From the IMG/VR virus record IMGVR_UViG_3300030116_006163, positions 1-25,991 of that record: a stretch of 25,991 nt of DNA. One strand, 5' to 3'. The translations under genes were made by a program, and so were the position numbers. The DNA comes from a virus. Shown here one piece after another: positions 22,701-25,991 of this stretch (position 1 is its first letter; each line of letters begins with the position of its first letter). The notes under the pieces are model-generated. The model had not been told where the DNA came from. It saw only the letters and a list, made by a program, of their open reading frames with translations, and did no database searches.

Positions 22701-23422
22701 CTGAGATATTTTGCAAATGACGGTTTTATTAATCTGTCTTCTAAATTCAATACTCTTGGTGTTACACCATATAAAATATTAAAAAGAATCCTAAACGACT
22801 CTTCACTTCCTTTTGTTTGATATAAAGATTTTGCTTCACTAATAAATGTTCCTACATCTAAATTTGATTGAAAATCTGTTTCTTCTAATCCTGGTAAAAA
22901 TGTTTTTTTGAATTTTTTATAAAATTCTTTTAAAAATAAAGAACTTAAGTTTTCAACTATGGACGAATCTTCATGCTCCGATGCAGATGAGGAACTGAAT
23001 ACTAAGTCTTCTTTATTTGTATCTGAATGATAACTGGTAATTCCACTAAAACCACGTTGACACCCTATAAAACTATTAGTTGTAATTCCAGTGTAAGTAA
23101 TTATCTCATCATCAATCTTTAATAAACCATATTGATTTGGAAATCCTTTTGTACTGGTGACCGTTACAATTCCAGCACCAACGGTGGTAAGACCAACTGT
23201 AGTTGAATTGTCAACTATGACTTCTGGAACTAGATTATTGACATTTAAATATTTTTCTAAGTTATCAACAATATCAACAGAACCACCTTGATATTCTTGA
23301 GAAATATAATATTGTTTTAGAAAATCTACAGTTTCATCACTCTCATCCCGAATAAAATTCGGAAGTTGATTTGATATAACATCTTGTATTTTGACTTTAC
23401 TTACAAAACCTGTTTCTATCAT
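10703..23422 (-). CDS. 7: Giant baseplate wedge protein, gp7-type core plus ~4,000 residues of beta modules (4,239 aa)
   Basis: An uninterrupted 12.7-kb gene. Its first ~225 residues match the C-terminal part of T4 gp7: DETVDFLKQYY (30-39), SLFLKEFYKKFKK (161-173; T4 EYLWSEIYKRN) and YQTKGSEESFRILFNILYG (201-219; T4 YSTKGIEASYKFLFKVLY). In T4 gp7 joins gp25 and gp6 in the wedge core and reaches outward to gp8 and gp10. T4 gp7 is 1,032 aa. The rest is built from recurring modules: G-x-G-Y...PP beta repeats (residues ~770-850, 1114-1216, 2050-2160, 3580-3605, 3945-4040), 'H-x-L-x-x-GD...VDDDxF' units, two or three 'KIDDE...RG...H' modules, two '[IV]NG[VI].Q.P' modules (~3260 and ~3750) and a YHYH-like domain (~1255-1372). 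No signal peptide or membrane segment is seen. The ATG overlaps the gene 6 stop as ATGA, with GGAG 13 bases upstream at 23436-23439. The gp7 assignment rests on the N-terminal match and gene order; the function of the remainder is unknown. Confidence 0.87.
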   Translation of the reverse strand: MIETGFVSKVKIQDVISNQLPNFIRDESDETVDFLKQYYISQEYQGGSVDIVDNLEKYLNVNNLVPEVIVDNSTTVGLTTVGAGIVTVTSTKGFPNQYGLLKIDDEIITYTGITTNSFIGCQRGFSGITSYHSDTNKEDLVFSSSSASEHEDSSIVENLSSLFLKEFYKKFKKTFLPGLEETDFQSNLDVGTFISEAKSLYQTKGSEESFRILFNILYGVTPRVLNLEDRLIKPSFAKYLRRRVCVAELLSGNPIQLKGQSLLKGLTGQTLFRSDLDVNINASISEIEPFERVNSGLTGITTYYRIGLFVGYDETSDVENDFIVVPNTKCLEKVEPGSNIISVDSTVGFGTTGTIISGLNTITYTDKTVNQFLNCTGIGETINPIENIRSNITYFGFENGDLDKKVSLRLTGVMSDFEQDDKVDVEEGDVISVLGLGDKVEDNNSSFKEVFCNSWIYNTSSSYFIGSINGSTYTLLSKINDSSLKKGDYVELVDIRDNTIAIPNSNLPGAPYVESVSNATNTVTLGGNTGIGAVKLLENGIINNLSDIVNFKLRKKLNKASSSGVPIKYGNDNVISDVQNVYVEKGSENAYVTSNSLPSYINNIFTERSKEIDINVSASIADLSLDSTLTGSADDQTDFSIINFAEPVGFSTGDKVFYSYSNGDGLIGIETGSYFVDVKGPEQKQIQLYTAPTNIDGGKNLTFSKSTSNGIIKFVLFSQRSSILSPQKLIKKFPLSQNTSNGSNELTPTGQIGMLINGVEITGYKSPDKVFFGPLTDIEVLNSGDNYDVINLPDISVSAGIGTTALVQPVVKGKVKEVFVDPQDFDISEVISVEVVGGNGSGCVLEPVIEQRFRSVFFNTRYTSPGGGISTSLNRITFNNDHEFDTGEPIIYDSNGNKGIGIGVTTASLVNNSIYYPKRISSNTIELYDTPELTNIISFNGRYVSGDHFFKVGLRNSIVDIKVIEEGDGYTNRKLRVNSNIGINTFSNLITFKDHGFSDGDVIEYSSSNTKISGLTTSTGITTTTVQYKILKVDDDSFRVADAGIAGTITENYERRKFVDFSTTGTGQQIFSYPDIRANIEFSVSIGSTTQFIPKQINVTPKVRGSIEQIYLYEPGTGYGSLIINNHKKPIVTLKNGKNASLRPIIVNGKIDSVSIESKGSEYFSPPDLEVIDSTGVGLGAKIRPVMGTDNKISDVIIVNAGIGYSTDSTIKVKSAGEDAFFEANVRSLTVNKHSNDNEYQVIEEYQNDLKYSVTGYSTSLFGTSGLIGWAYDGNPIYGPFGSNDPETITNFNTKLISGYTENIANIEDRPSETIFPSGFFIEDYKFDDSGDLDEHNGRFENTPEFPNGVYAYHATIGNNNIPTFPYFIGNSFRSKKIDDNFSLTNQDNFNFNSDDILRNTFPYKVSDIFASNDFIVETSDIRDQKIEIEAVTSGSVTGFDIIEGGSNYKVNEFLNFDETNTSGSGLISVVSKLDGKRIEKVETAVSKNESTVITWAEGQLSFFTPINHGLKNDDVVSISGISTDLSSLNDSFKIKAVDFDTTIISSITSSTGITTEIFVADIPESISIGSSITIGSETLKILKIYRDLNVLKVNRLSNLSTHNRGSLVNYLTNKFTIDKSISKFESTLNEKVFFNANESVGLGTTTGTELTRTFLFAGKNITRNIPVKQIYIENHPFKLNQRIKFTKPAGTNIVISDDNGATPFDIPETLFVVPKSVNTIGIKTQLSKVNETPEDEITFLSLTNGDNDNFLFESQFNEVTCDVEKIETEVVTFNEHQLETGDKISLVVEPGLSVGIGTSSSIRISRDSLTGSILVNPIVFTSAGVSTSTNSINIENHNLQTGDKIKYESNLLPEGLENKNYFVYKVDDDNLKLCETLIDSQKDIPNITGIGSTGGSSQSISLINSKIKAIKNNDLVFDLSNSSLQGYEFKLYHDNSFLNEFTSVSDVSNTFNVSVSGPLGFAGTSLTIGYTTSLPNILYYNLEKSGVIGTVDTDVKNYSQILFEESGYNNDYSITKVGINTFKVFLDNIPEKLSYTSIECDSLKYSTDSKTATGAINSIKIISGGSNYKKIPQFIGVGGTSIGVGAVLQPTSQSVGKVEKIRVINEGFEYSSDKTLQPESLIAKSVDITNTDSLGIVSVTSGGSNYITPPNIEIINSSTGKKINSGFLEPVMLENSILAVNIVETPVGLPAQPVTLRATNNTNGIVITDVISNNTGIFTCKISTPPGGFDANNLPFASNDRVFIEGIQKVGTAGSGFNSSDYGFNLLKVSKYENLQPQAKVTIDVSEFGTSATGTAVGVLTNFATVINQSDYPEFFVIQNQSNFELGETIIVNGVKTNLEITSSEAAKLKIFGDGELNVGDKIKGFITGSECEIQKVNKNTARLKTNFSVLKDLGWEDDIGKLNNDFQSLPDNDYYQNMSYSIQSPIEWDNLKTSVNNLVHTSGMKNFADVGVSSSTNSGLSTDSDNEITIIRDLFSNKRVDEIKNIDTVRDINITGNTSRFIKFDNLNLSDFIRCKTNDVLVIDDISSEFSNLQGNPNQFIDLFRFPDSVNTELYNNLTIVVRNDQEEKLEIKDLIILSNGTENILVEKSNLINSGQLLNNIDEDNIVNIDLHRDSLTNIDTLRFSPKVIPDAGNDVDYDLKIFKTEFNSSSIGVGSTSIGPIKLTSKIQNCAVGVTTNIISVPVDNFDSLYATVFVLDTVTKEMNLIESFVSHKDSDTFLTESYFNGERNDLSLNKLGIITSSISSGNLILSFENTQITNLKLKSKVIGIGTVGVANGIFRFKSTGQEDGSERFSLYAGVSTSNVGISTIESLNSNLFDAVKSVVEVSIGSSKSIHEVLFLHDGTDAYSQQSGSLSLTKDFNTEYDPSSGLGTFSANLSGSNFILQFHPDNIVGVSTVVSLNHCFYKEVDLENTAEDLDYGVTKESHSFKLYNSITGSRIKRTKFTPRVNNVPIFGKTFNPSNTTQLDASTGLFTIENHFFRNNEELIYKPNTTFVGVGSTPMQYKGVSGGIGSLTSPVYAVFNDSNSFFISTTKSGTAVTFTSLGEGNSHEFNMAKSNEKSLFIIDDVAQYPLIRTDVTHTLDSNLSSEVGVTTNIIHLSGISTLSSSDILKIDDEFVEIVNVGFATTGGGAVGASGTFNTVQVNRSFVGSSATTHSDGTTVTRFKGSYHISGRDLIFTKPPRGDLSRSKDVNDLPIPTSKFSGRVYLRNNYDANVIFDDVSDQFTGIKSDFILKVGGANTVGLGTTGGSGILFINGVFQSPSTEFNPGKNFKILESGSGATGLSTVLFTGITSANGQSIISNNINLNELPRGGVPISIGNTTNGLGYAPLVGANVKALFNSSGEITSVVGTAYSASDLTVIDAEYSEVTGIMTVTTLREHPFNNRNDFVLLSGIGFNPALSIRDNSIEVISIASTNVFRVSIGKSTTSHTYTSGGSAYPSYPSLTFGSGYNSQVSIGVTVVDPGYEHRFISADPNSISGSLTPTDATYNPVTGILKLTVPSHGLNNSSTITIATGGISFSCSKDNFKTVHAYPRSTDYAAGQNLNVTKITDDIFSVYVEPNVGSGAQITATAGVGGTTIFSIVSAGTSYKDPQIFVSEPSYSNLSVRGISRLGVGETTDTGNDLKVNAIVTPNGSATGIGSTLFEVSEYEIVNFGFGYKKGDVVEAVGLVTTKELNQLESTSRLTIDKVYSDSFALWQFGSFDYIDSIKSLQDGSTSSFELKVNGQLVSVELDKNTMNANSSIENVFLVTVNGIIQEPEKAYTIFGGNIINFKEIPIPEDDISILFYKGTPGEDSLINLKEKILIEEGDDVQIKSGGGVPEQEERTVYSLNTSQTLETNPYVGVGIRSDISRSLSLIKQKEDKIINKVIVSKKRSSLEPRIGPVAKVISDVSASQSNNEFYVDNASIFNYEDLSSPNGPALSLQLIDFDNTNLVKAKATALVSAAGTITGFTINNAGAGYTTEPTVKLLRPPVPIKNTFIDPQTGITSTVGIGTTATATALINAAGIVTAINLINPGFGYTSTAAPQVLISSPVELPNISEEISTSTGGSLTVIENKGDITGIGTTIFGGKLAIEFSVKRHGSAGFNANSPIEVGKPIYIFDTQVGSGVTSISNSGNDSHVIGIGTTFVDNIYVVAAVGNGPSSGTGIITSLVKSNTAVSNLSLAGSSSQPIGKYSVGLITGFTRGSNPISIGVTGLTVGLSTALGISTFPTLRRTGGPKTFEQSGALMPEPIS
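11305..11585 (-). repeat. Glycine-tyrosine beta repeats near C-terminus of gp7-type protein
   Basis: Two successive units are encoded: AAGTITGFTINNAGAGYTTE with PTVKLLRPP, then GIGTTATATALINAAGIVTA with NPGFGYTSTAAPQVLIS. Each unit has strand, turn with G-x-G-Y, then a P-x-V/I strand. Boundaries are approximate. Confidence 0.75.
13912..14130 (-). repeat. Protein module 'K-I-D-D-E...R-[SG]-F-x-G...H', second copy in gp7-type protein
   Basis: The encoded segment has SSDILKIDDEFVEIVNVGF, a glycine-rich loop, VNRSFVGSSATTHSDGTTV. It corresponds to the copy at 23003-23194 (LLKIDDEIITY, CQRGFSGITSYHS) with a longer loop between the two halves. Boundaries are approximate. Confidence 0.72.
16945..17270 (-). 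repeat. Glycine-tyrosine beta repeats in the middle of gp7-type protein
   Basis: Three units in a row are encoded: SIKIISGGSNYKKIPQFIGV, EKIRVINEGFEYSSDKTLQP and IVSVTSGGSNYITPPNIEI. The shared pattern is I-x-V-x-x-x-G-G-x-x-Y-x-x-x-P-x-I. Units one and three share the run SGGSNY. Boundaries are approximate. Confidence 0.78.
19305..19660 (-). other. YHYH-like domain within gp7-type protein
   Basis: Residues ~1255-1372 of the giant protein contain GWAYDGNPIYGPFG, then DLDEHNGRFENTPEFPNGVY, AYHATIG and FPYFIG. This order of motifs (DG-x-PIYG, LDE-x-NGR, Y-x-YHAT, PY-[FI]-[IL]-G) is that of the YHYH domain family (Pfam YHYH). The name-giving YHYH is YAYH here, with the first histidine replaced, and the usual LDECNGR reads LDEHNGR. 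The family has no firmly established biochemical function that I know of. It is the only stretch of the ~4,000-residue extension that resembles a known non-repeat domain. Confidence 0.8.
19775..20080 (-). repeat. Glycine-tyrosine beta repeats upstream of the YHYH-like domain
   Basis: Three units are encoded: EQIYLYEPGTGYGSLIIN, DSVSIESKGSEYFSPPDLEV followed by GVGLGAKIRPV, and DVIIVNAGIGYSTDSTIKV. The pattern strand, G-x-[GE]-Y turn, [PS]-x-I/L strand, then G-x-GA-x-x-x-P is shared with the units at 16945-17270 and 11305-11585. Boundaries are approximate. Confidence 0.77.
20885..21115 (-). repeat. Glycine-tyrosine beta repeat, N-terminal half of gp7-type protein
   Basis: The encoded stretch LTDIEVLNSGDNYDVINLPD, VSAGIGTTALVQPVVKGKVK and VVGGNGSGCVLEPVIE has the same strand-turn-strand layout, with GIGTTA and GSGC in the G-x-GA positions. 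One of few cysteines of the protein lies here. Boundaries are approximate. Confidence 0.65.
23003..23194 (-). repeat. Protein module 'K-I-D-D-E...R-G-F-x-G...H', first copy, inside the gp7 core
   Basis: Residues ~77-140 encode GLTTVGAGIVTVTSTKGF, then LLKIDDEIITYTGI and GCQRGFSGITSYHS. Related copies are at 13912-14130 and 2610-2770, and a degenerate one (IISVDSTVGFGTTGTIISGL, then ITYTDKTVNQFLNCTGIG) at about 22275-22410. It separates two blocks that are close together in T4 gp7. Confidence 0.75.
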
Positions 23423-25326
23423 TTTCTAATTATTTCTCCATTTGGATAACTTGATGAATAAAAATCTCTAATAAATTGTACTCCTGAAACTTCATCACCA
23501 GATGAAATTACGTCTCTAATCATATTTATTGAACTATTTGAGATGTCTAAACTTACATACAAGTCTTTTAATCCTACAACATCATTAGATCTTGGAAATG
23601 CTTGTATTTCCACTATATTGTTTGGTTTAGTTGATGATAAAAAATTAACTGTGGATATATTAACTTCTCCTTTTTCGTAATCCACAGATCCAGCAGAAGA
23701 TACAACATTTTCAATAGTTCCATCATCTAATATTTTAATAATTCTTAAAATGCCAGTTTTAAGATCAGAATTAGGAATATCTGAAAAATACAATGTTTCA
23801 GATTGTCCAAAAATAGTGAATCCTGTTGATTTTATGTTAAAACCATTCGGATCAACATAAAATTTATTTCCAAAACACAATTCATACTGTGCAAATTGAT
23901 TTATTGATAGTTGCAAATCTCTTCTCATTATAATTTGAGTGATATTTGATGTTATTGCCTGATCTGTGTCATCAATAACCTTAAGTAATTTACTGTATTT
24001 TAATCTACCTCCAAATTTGTTCAAATTAATTGAATTTGAATACTGATTTAAAGAATTTAAGATACTTGTTTTTAATCCGTCTGGATTTGACACTAAAGAA
24101 TTGTTATAATAGACGTTTGAGTTAATTTCAATGAATAATAATTTCAAATCTATTATTTTTTGGTTGATTCCTGATATTGTATACTGTTTTAGTCCTGATA
24201 AAATTTGATTTTTTGAAAAATCAGATACTAAATTACCATTTTTTGGTTTTATACTGATTGCAACAGTTCCAAACTCTGGAGGATCTAGTTCTTCACCACC
24301 AATTACTGAAACTGACTCCGTATTTGGATAAATTTTCTTAATTATAGCCTCATAATCTCTAGCTGTTACTGCTCTATTCTGAGATGCGTATGTTATAGGT
24401 GAAAAATACTTAATTGAATCAATTGATTCGATATCTCCACCATTTTGAGCTTTTACAATGGTCTTGATTTTAGGAATCTCTACTAATTTTACTGGATTTC
24501 CATCTTGTTTTTTTATTTTTCCCGAAAAAGTGAAGTTTTGTGCACCATTACCCTCTGCACCATCAGTAGTAATGTACCTAACTACGATTTCATCACCATC
24601 TTCTCCAACACCGCTACCTAATTTTTTTCCAAAATACCCATCTCCAAACTTTAATTCATATCTTTCATCTTGAATCTCATTAATTAGATATATTTTTGAC
24701 TCAGAATCAACAGATACAATATCATTTACTAAACTATATTCAACTCCTTTAATTTCTTCACCAGAAGGTCTTACATAAACTATAATTTTAGATGTATCGA
24801 TAGAATCATTATCTAAAATAAACCTTTGATCGAGAGATCCATCATAAGTAAAGATTTTTTCTAAGTAAGATCCTTGAAAAACATTAATATTTTCAAATTT
24901 TGCTACGTTGTTTATGACATTTGCACTTATTGGTTCTGTTATTGCAAAGGTATAAGTCTCATTTTCAACGTCCCCAGTACATACTACACCTGGTTCTAAA
25001 GTCACTACACCGTCAGTGCCTTCAACTTCTACATCAAAGGATATTTGTGCGTTTGCTGCTGTTTTTGAACGTGGTGTATATCCAATATTATTTGCTAACG
25101 ATACAACATTTTGCCTCAAAGTAGCAGAATCTAGAAAAGATTCATTCACAACCATGTTTGAGTTGAATGCTGTGATATAAGTATTGTATGCAAGAGTGTC
25201 AATTAAGACAGAAAAGTTTGAACCATCAAAGTCAAAGTCCGTAAAATTGGAATTTGCACGAAGATAGTCCTTAATTGACGTTTTTATTTGATCGAAATCA
25301 AGATTTGTAAAATTTGAAAAAGGCAT
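23419..25326 (-). CDS. 6: Baseplate wedge protein gp6 (635 aa)
   Basis: The N-terminus has TDFDFDGSNFSVLIDTLAYNT (residues 29-49 region; T4 gp6 has DYDFEGSRLNVLCDLLAYNT), followed by NESFLDSATLRQNVVSLA and NNIGYTPRSKTAA, matching T4 NLRSSVVQAAQDNGYLPTSKS. Residues ~311-357 carry YASQNRAVTARDYEAIIKK, VSVIGG and EELDPPEFG, the conserved gp6 / baseplate-J-like block. Length is close to T4 gp6 (660 aa). In T4 two gp6 copies per wedge form the inner ring of the baseplate and pair with gp25 and gp7. It starts one base after the gene 25 stop with AAGGT (25330-25334) just upstream, and ends in an ATGA overlap with the gp7-type gene, so genes 25, 6 and 7 are translated in series from one message. No insertion of the glycine-tyrosine repeats is seen here, in contrast to its gp7- and gp8-type neighbours. 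Confidence 0.95.
   Translation of the reverse strand: MPFSNFTNLDFDQIKTSIKDYLRANSNFTDFDFDGSNFSVLIDTLAYNTYITAFNSNMVVNESFLDSATLRQNVVSLANNIGYTPRSKTAANAQISFDVEVEGTDGVVTLEPGVVCTGDVENETYTFAITEPISANVINNVAKFENINVFQGSYLEKIFTYDGSLDQRFILDNDSIDTSKIIVYVRPSGEEIKGVEYSLVNDIVSVDSESKIYLINEIQDERYELKFGDGYFGKKLGSGVGEDGDEIVVRYITTDGAEGNGAQNFTFSGKIKKQDGNPVKLVEIPKIKTIVKAQNGGDIESIDSIKYFSPITYASQNRAVTARDYEAIIKKIYPNTESVSVIGGEELDPPEFGTVAISIKPKNGNLVSDFSKNQILSGLKQYTISGINQKIIDLKLLFIEINSNVYYNNSLVSNPDGLKTSILNSLNQYSNSINLNKFGGRLKYSKLLKVIDDTDQAITSNITQIIMRRDLQLSINQFAQYELCFGNKFYVDPNGFNIKSTGFTIFGQSETLYFSDIPNSDLKTGILRIIKILDDGTIENVVSSAGSVDYEKGEVNISTVNFLSSTKPNNIVEIQAFPRSNDVVGLKDLYVSLDISNSSINMIRDVISSGDEVSGVQFIRDFYSSSYPNGEIIRK
23436..23439 (-). 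promoter_or_regulatory. Distant Shine-Dalgarno candidate for gp7-type gene
   Basis: GGAG on the minus strand lies 13 bases before ATG 23422-23420, a longer spacing than usual. Because the start codon overlaps the gene 6 stop (ATGA), coupled re-initiation may matter more than this site. Confidence 0.45.
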
Positions 25327-25327
25327 A

Positions 25328-25729
25328 TTACCTTGTTGCCTCTAATATGAATGAATATTCTTGAGTTGGGAACTCTTGACCGACAATATCATATATGATA
25401 GTGACCTCAAACTCATTTTCATCAGGTCTTGGGTCAACTTCAACCCTTACATTATCAACTCTTGGTTCGAAATTTTTAATCGAAGTCTTAATTTGTTCTT
25501 GAATTATGTTGGCAGTACCAAAATCAACAAAGTCAAAGAGACTTTTATATACATCTGACCCAAAATCAGGGTTAAAAAATTTTTCAGTCGGTATTGTCTC
25601 CACAATATTACGTACAGAACGAGAAATTGCTCTTTCGTTCGTTAAAATAGGTAGATCTTTTGTGACTGGATGAGGTTTAAACGATAAACTTATGTCTTTA
25701 AACGCTTTGGAAACCCGTTTAATTGCCAT
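25328..25729 (-). CDS. 25: Baseplate wedge protein gp25 (133 aa)
   Basis: The length equals T4 gp25 (132 aa). Residues 29-45 (LTNERAISRSVRNIVET) and 50-62 (KFFNPDFGSDVYK) match the gp25/GPW (lysozyme-like-named) family, and NFEPR at 86-90 contains the conserved E-P-R motif through which gp25 joins the wedge core bundle in T4. The C-terminus is strand-rich (RVEVDPR, FEVTIIYDI, EYSFILEA). In T4, gp25 starts sheath assembly and anchors the wedge core with gp6 and gp7; the three genes are adjacent here, while in T4 gene 25 lies apart from 6 and 7. It is the first gene after a perfect late-promoter octamer with 17 bases between octamer and ATG, and no Shine-Dalgarno site is evident. An upstream partial gene ends 43 bases before the start. 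Confidence 0.95.
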   Translation of the reverse strand: MAIKRVSKAFKDISLSFKPHPVTKDLPILTNERAISRSVRNIVETIPTEKFFNPDFGSDVYKSLFDFVDFGTANIIQEQIKTSIKNFEPRVDNVRVEVDPRPDENEFEVTIIYDIVGQEFPTQEYSFILEATR

Positions 25730-25746
25730 GAACCAAGTTTTATATT

Positions 25747-25754
25747 TATTTATA
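25747..25754 (-). promoter_or_regulatory. T4-type late promoter (TATAAATA) for genes 25-6-7
   Basis: An exact TATAAATA on the minus strand lies 17 bases before the gene 25 ATG, preceded by GGG. A second, overlapping near-match (AATAAATA) is at 25743-25750. The expected leader is about 11-12 bases. No octamer was found just upstream of genes 6 or 7, so this probably serves all three. Confidence 0.85.
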
Positions 25755-25772
25755 CCCTTTTTTTAACAAAAA

Positions 25773-25991
25773 TTATCCTAATAAGTGATCAATATCGATA
25801 TTTATATCTTCTACTGTCGAATTTGCGGTATTTCCTGCTCCAATATTGGTGTCAACTGACCTCTCTTTTGCTGTTTTCCAAAAATAATTCTCTTCTGAAC
25901 CTAATCCATCACGATCATGACCATTCTCCACCTGATAGTACACGGTTGACACCTTAAAATCAGGAATCTTAGGTGTCTCAGGAGTGATACT
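25773..25991 (-). CDS. C-terminal 72 codons of an upstream structural gene (runs off right edge)
   Basis: An open frame on the minus strand enters at the right edge and ends at TAA 25775-25773. The visible protein includes KIPDFKVSTVYYQVENGHDR, a GLGSEENYFWKTAKERS segment and the acidic end EDINIDIDHLLG. I do not recognise the family with confidence. Its position just before gene 25 suggests another baseplate component, for which gp53 or gp5-type proteins are candidates by synteny in related phages. The coding call rests on the open frame, composition like its neighbours and tight spacing to the gene 25 promoter; it is too short on the visible side to have an in-window start. Confidence 0.7.
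   Translation of the reverse strand, partial: SITPETPKIPDFKVSTVYYQVENGHDRDGLGSEENYFWKTAKERSVDTNIGAGNTANSTVEDINIDIDHLLG
25799..25806 (-). promoter_or_regulatory. Possible second late promoter inside the upstream gene
   Basis: Another exact TATAAATA on the minus strand lies in the last codons of the upstream partial gene, 52 bases before the octamer at 25747. It encodes part of the E-D-I-N-I-D segment, so it may be chance in AT-rich coding DNA or a tandem promoter for gene 25. Confidence 0.4.

Noticed and set aside
1577-23422. Possibility that the two giant genes are assembly fusions or contain selenocysteine/frameshift joins
   Set aside because: Both frames are uninterrupted, module types continue smoothly through them, composition is uniform, and both ends have native overlaps or promoters, so no join is needed.
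25328-25729. Cell-wall hydrolase function for gp25 suggested by the family label 'lysozyme-like'
   Set aside because: The sequence is a short structural wedge protein with the E-P-R core motif; the label is historical and no catalytic residues could be pointed to.

Overview
This window is a stretch of the virion-structure region of a T4-like marine myovirus, most like cyanophages or pelagimyophages. Evidence: the genome is AT-rich, every gene is on the minus strand and tightly packed, the gene order 25-6-7-8-(giant adhesin-like gene)-small genes-fibre gene-13 follows the T4-like baseplate/neck order, and late-promoter octamers (TATAAATA) precede gene clusters. Host and exact lineage cannot be read from the window.

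Layout, in the direction of transcription (right to left): the 3' end of an unidentified upstream gene (25773-25991); a baseplate-wedge core block of gene 25 (133 aa), gene 6 (635 aa) and a gene 7-type protein enlarged to 4,239 aa; then gene 8 (535 aa), a 2,492-aa DUF4815-type structural protein and a 67-aa conserved coiled-coil protein; then a 113-aa beta-sandwich-like structural protein, a 305-aa repeat-built fibre protein and the first 28 codons of a probable gp13 neck protein.

Three late transcription units are suggested by promoter octamers at 25747-25754 (25-6-7), 10686-10693 (8-DUF4815-67aa) and 1371-1378 (113aa-fibre-13). Inside each unit the genes are joined by ATGA or TAATG overlaps or gaps of a few bases, which suggests translational coupling. 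In T4, gp25, gp6 and gp7 form the core of the baseplate wedge and gp8 binds it, so the first unit and the start of the second encode one sub-assembly. The third unit leads into the neck.

The most notable content is the modular enlargement of the wedge. The T4 gp7-like core is confined to the first ~225 residues of the giant protein and is itself split by a beta module. The remaining ~4,000 residues are many diverged copies of a few small glycine-rich beta modules plus one YHYH-like domain. The same modules recur in the gp8 homologue and the DUF4815 protein, and a G-[ILV]-[GST]-T tetrapeptide recurs through these and the fibre. No tRNA, CRISPR, insertion sequence, host-derived metabolic gene or intergenic stretch longer than 50 bases was seen.
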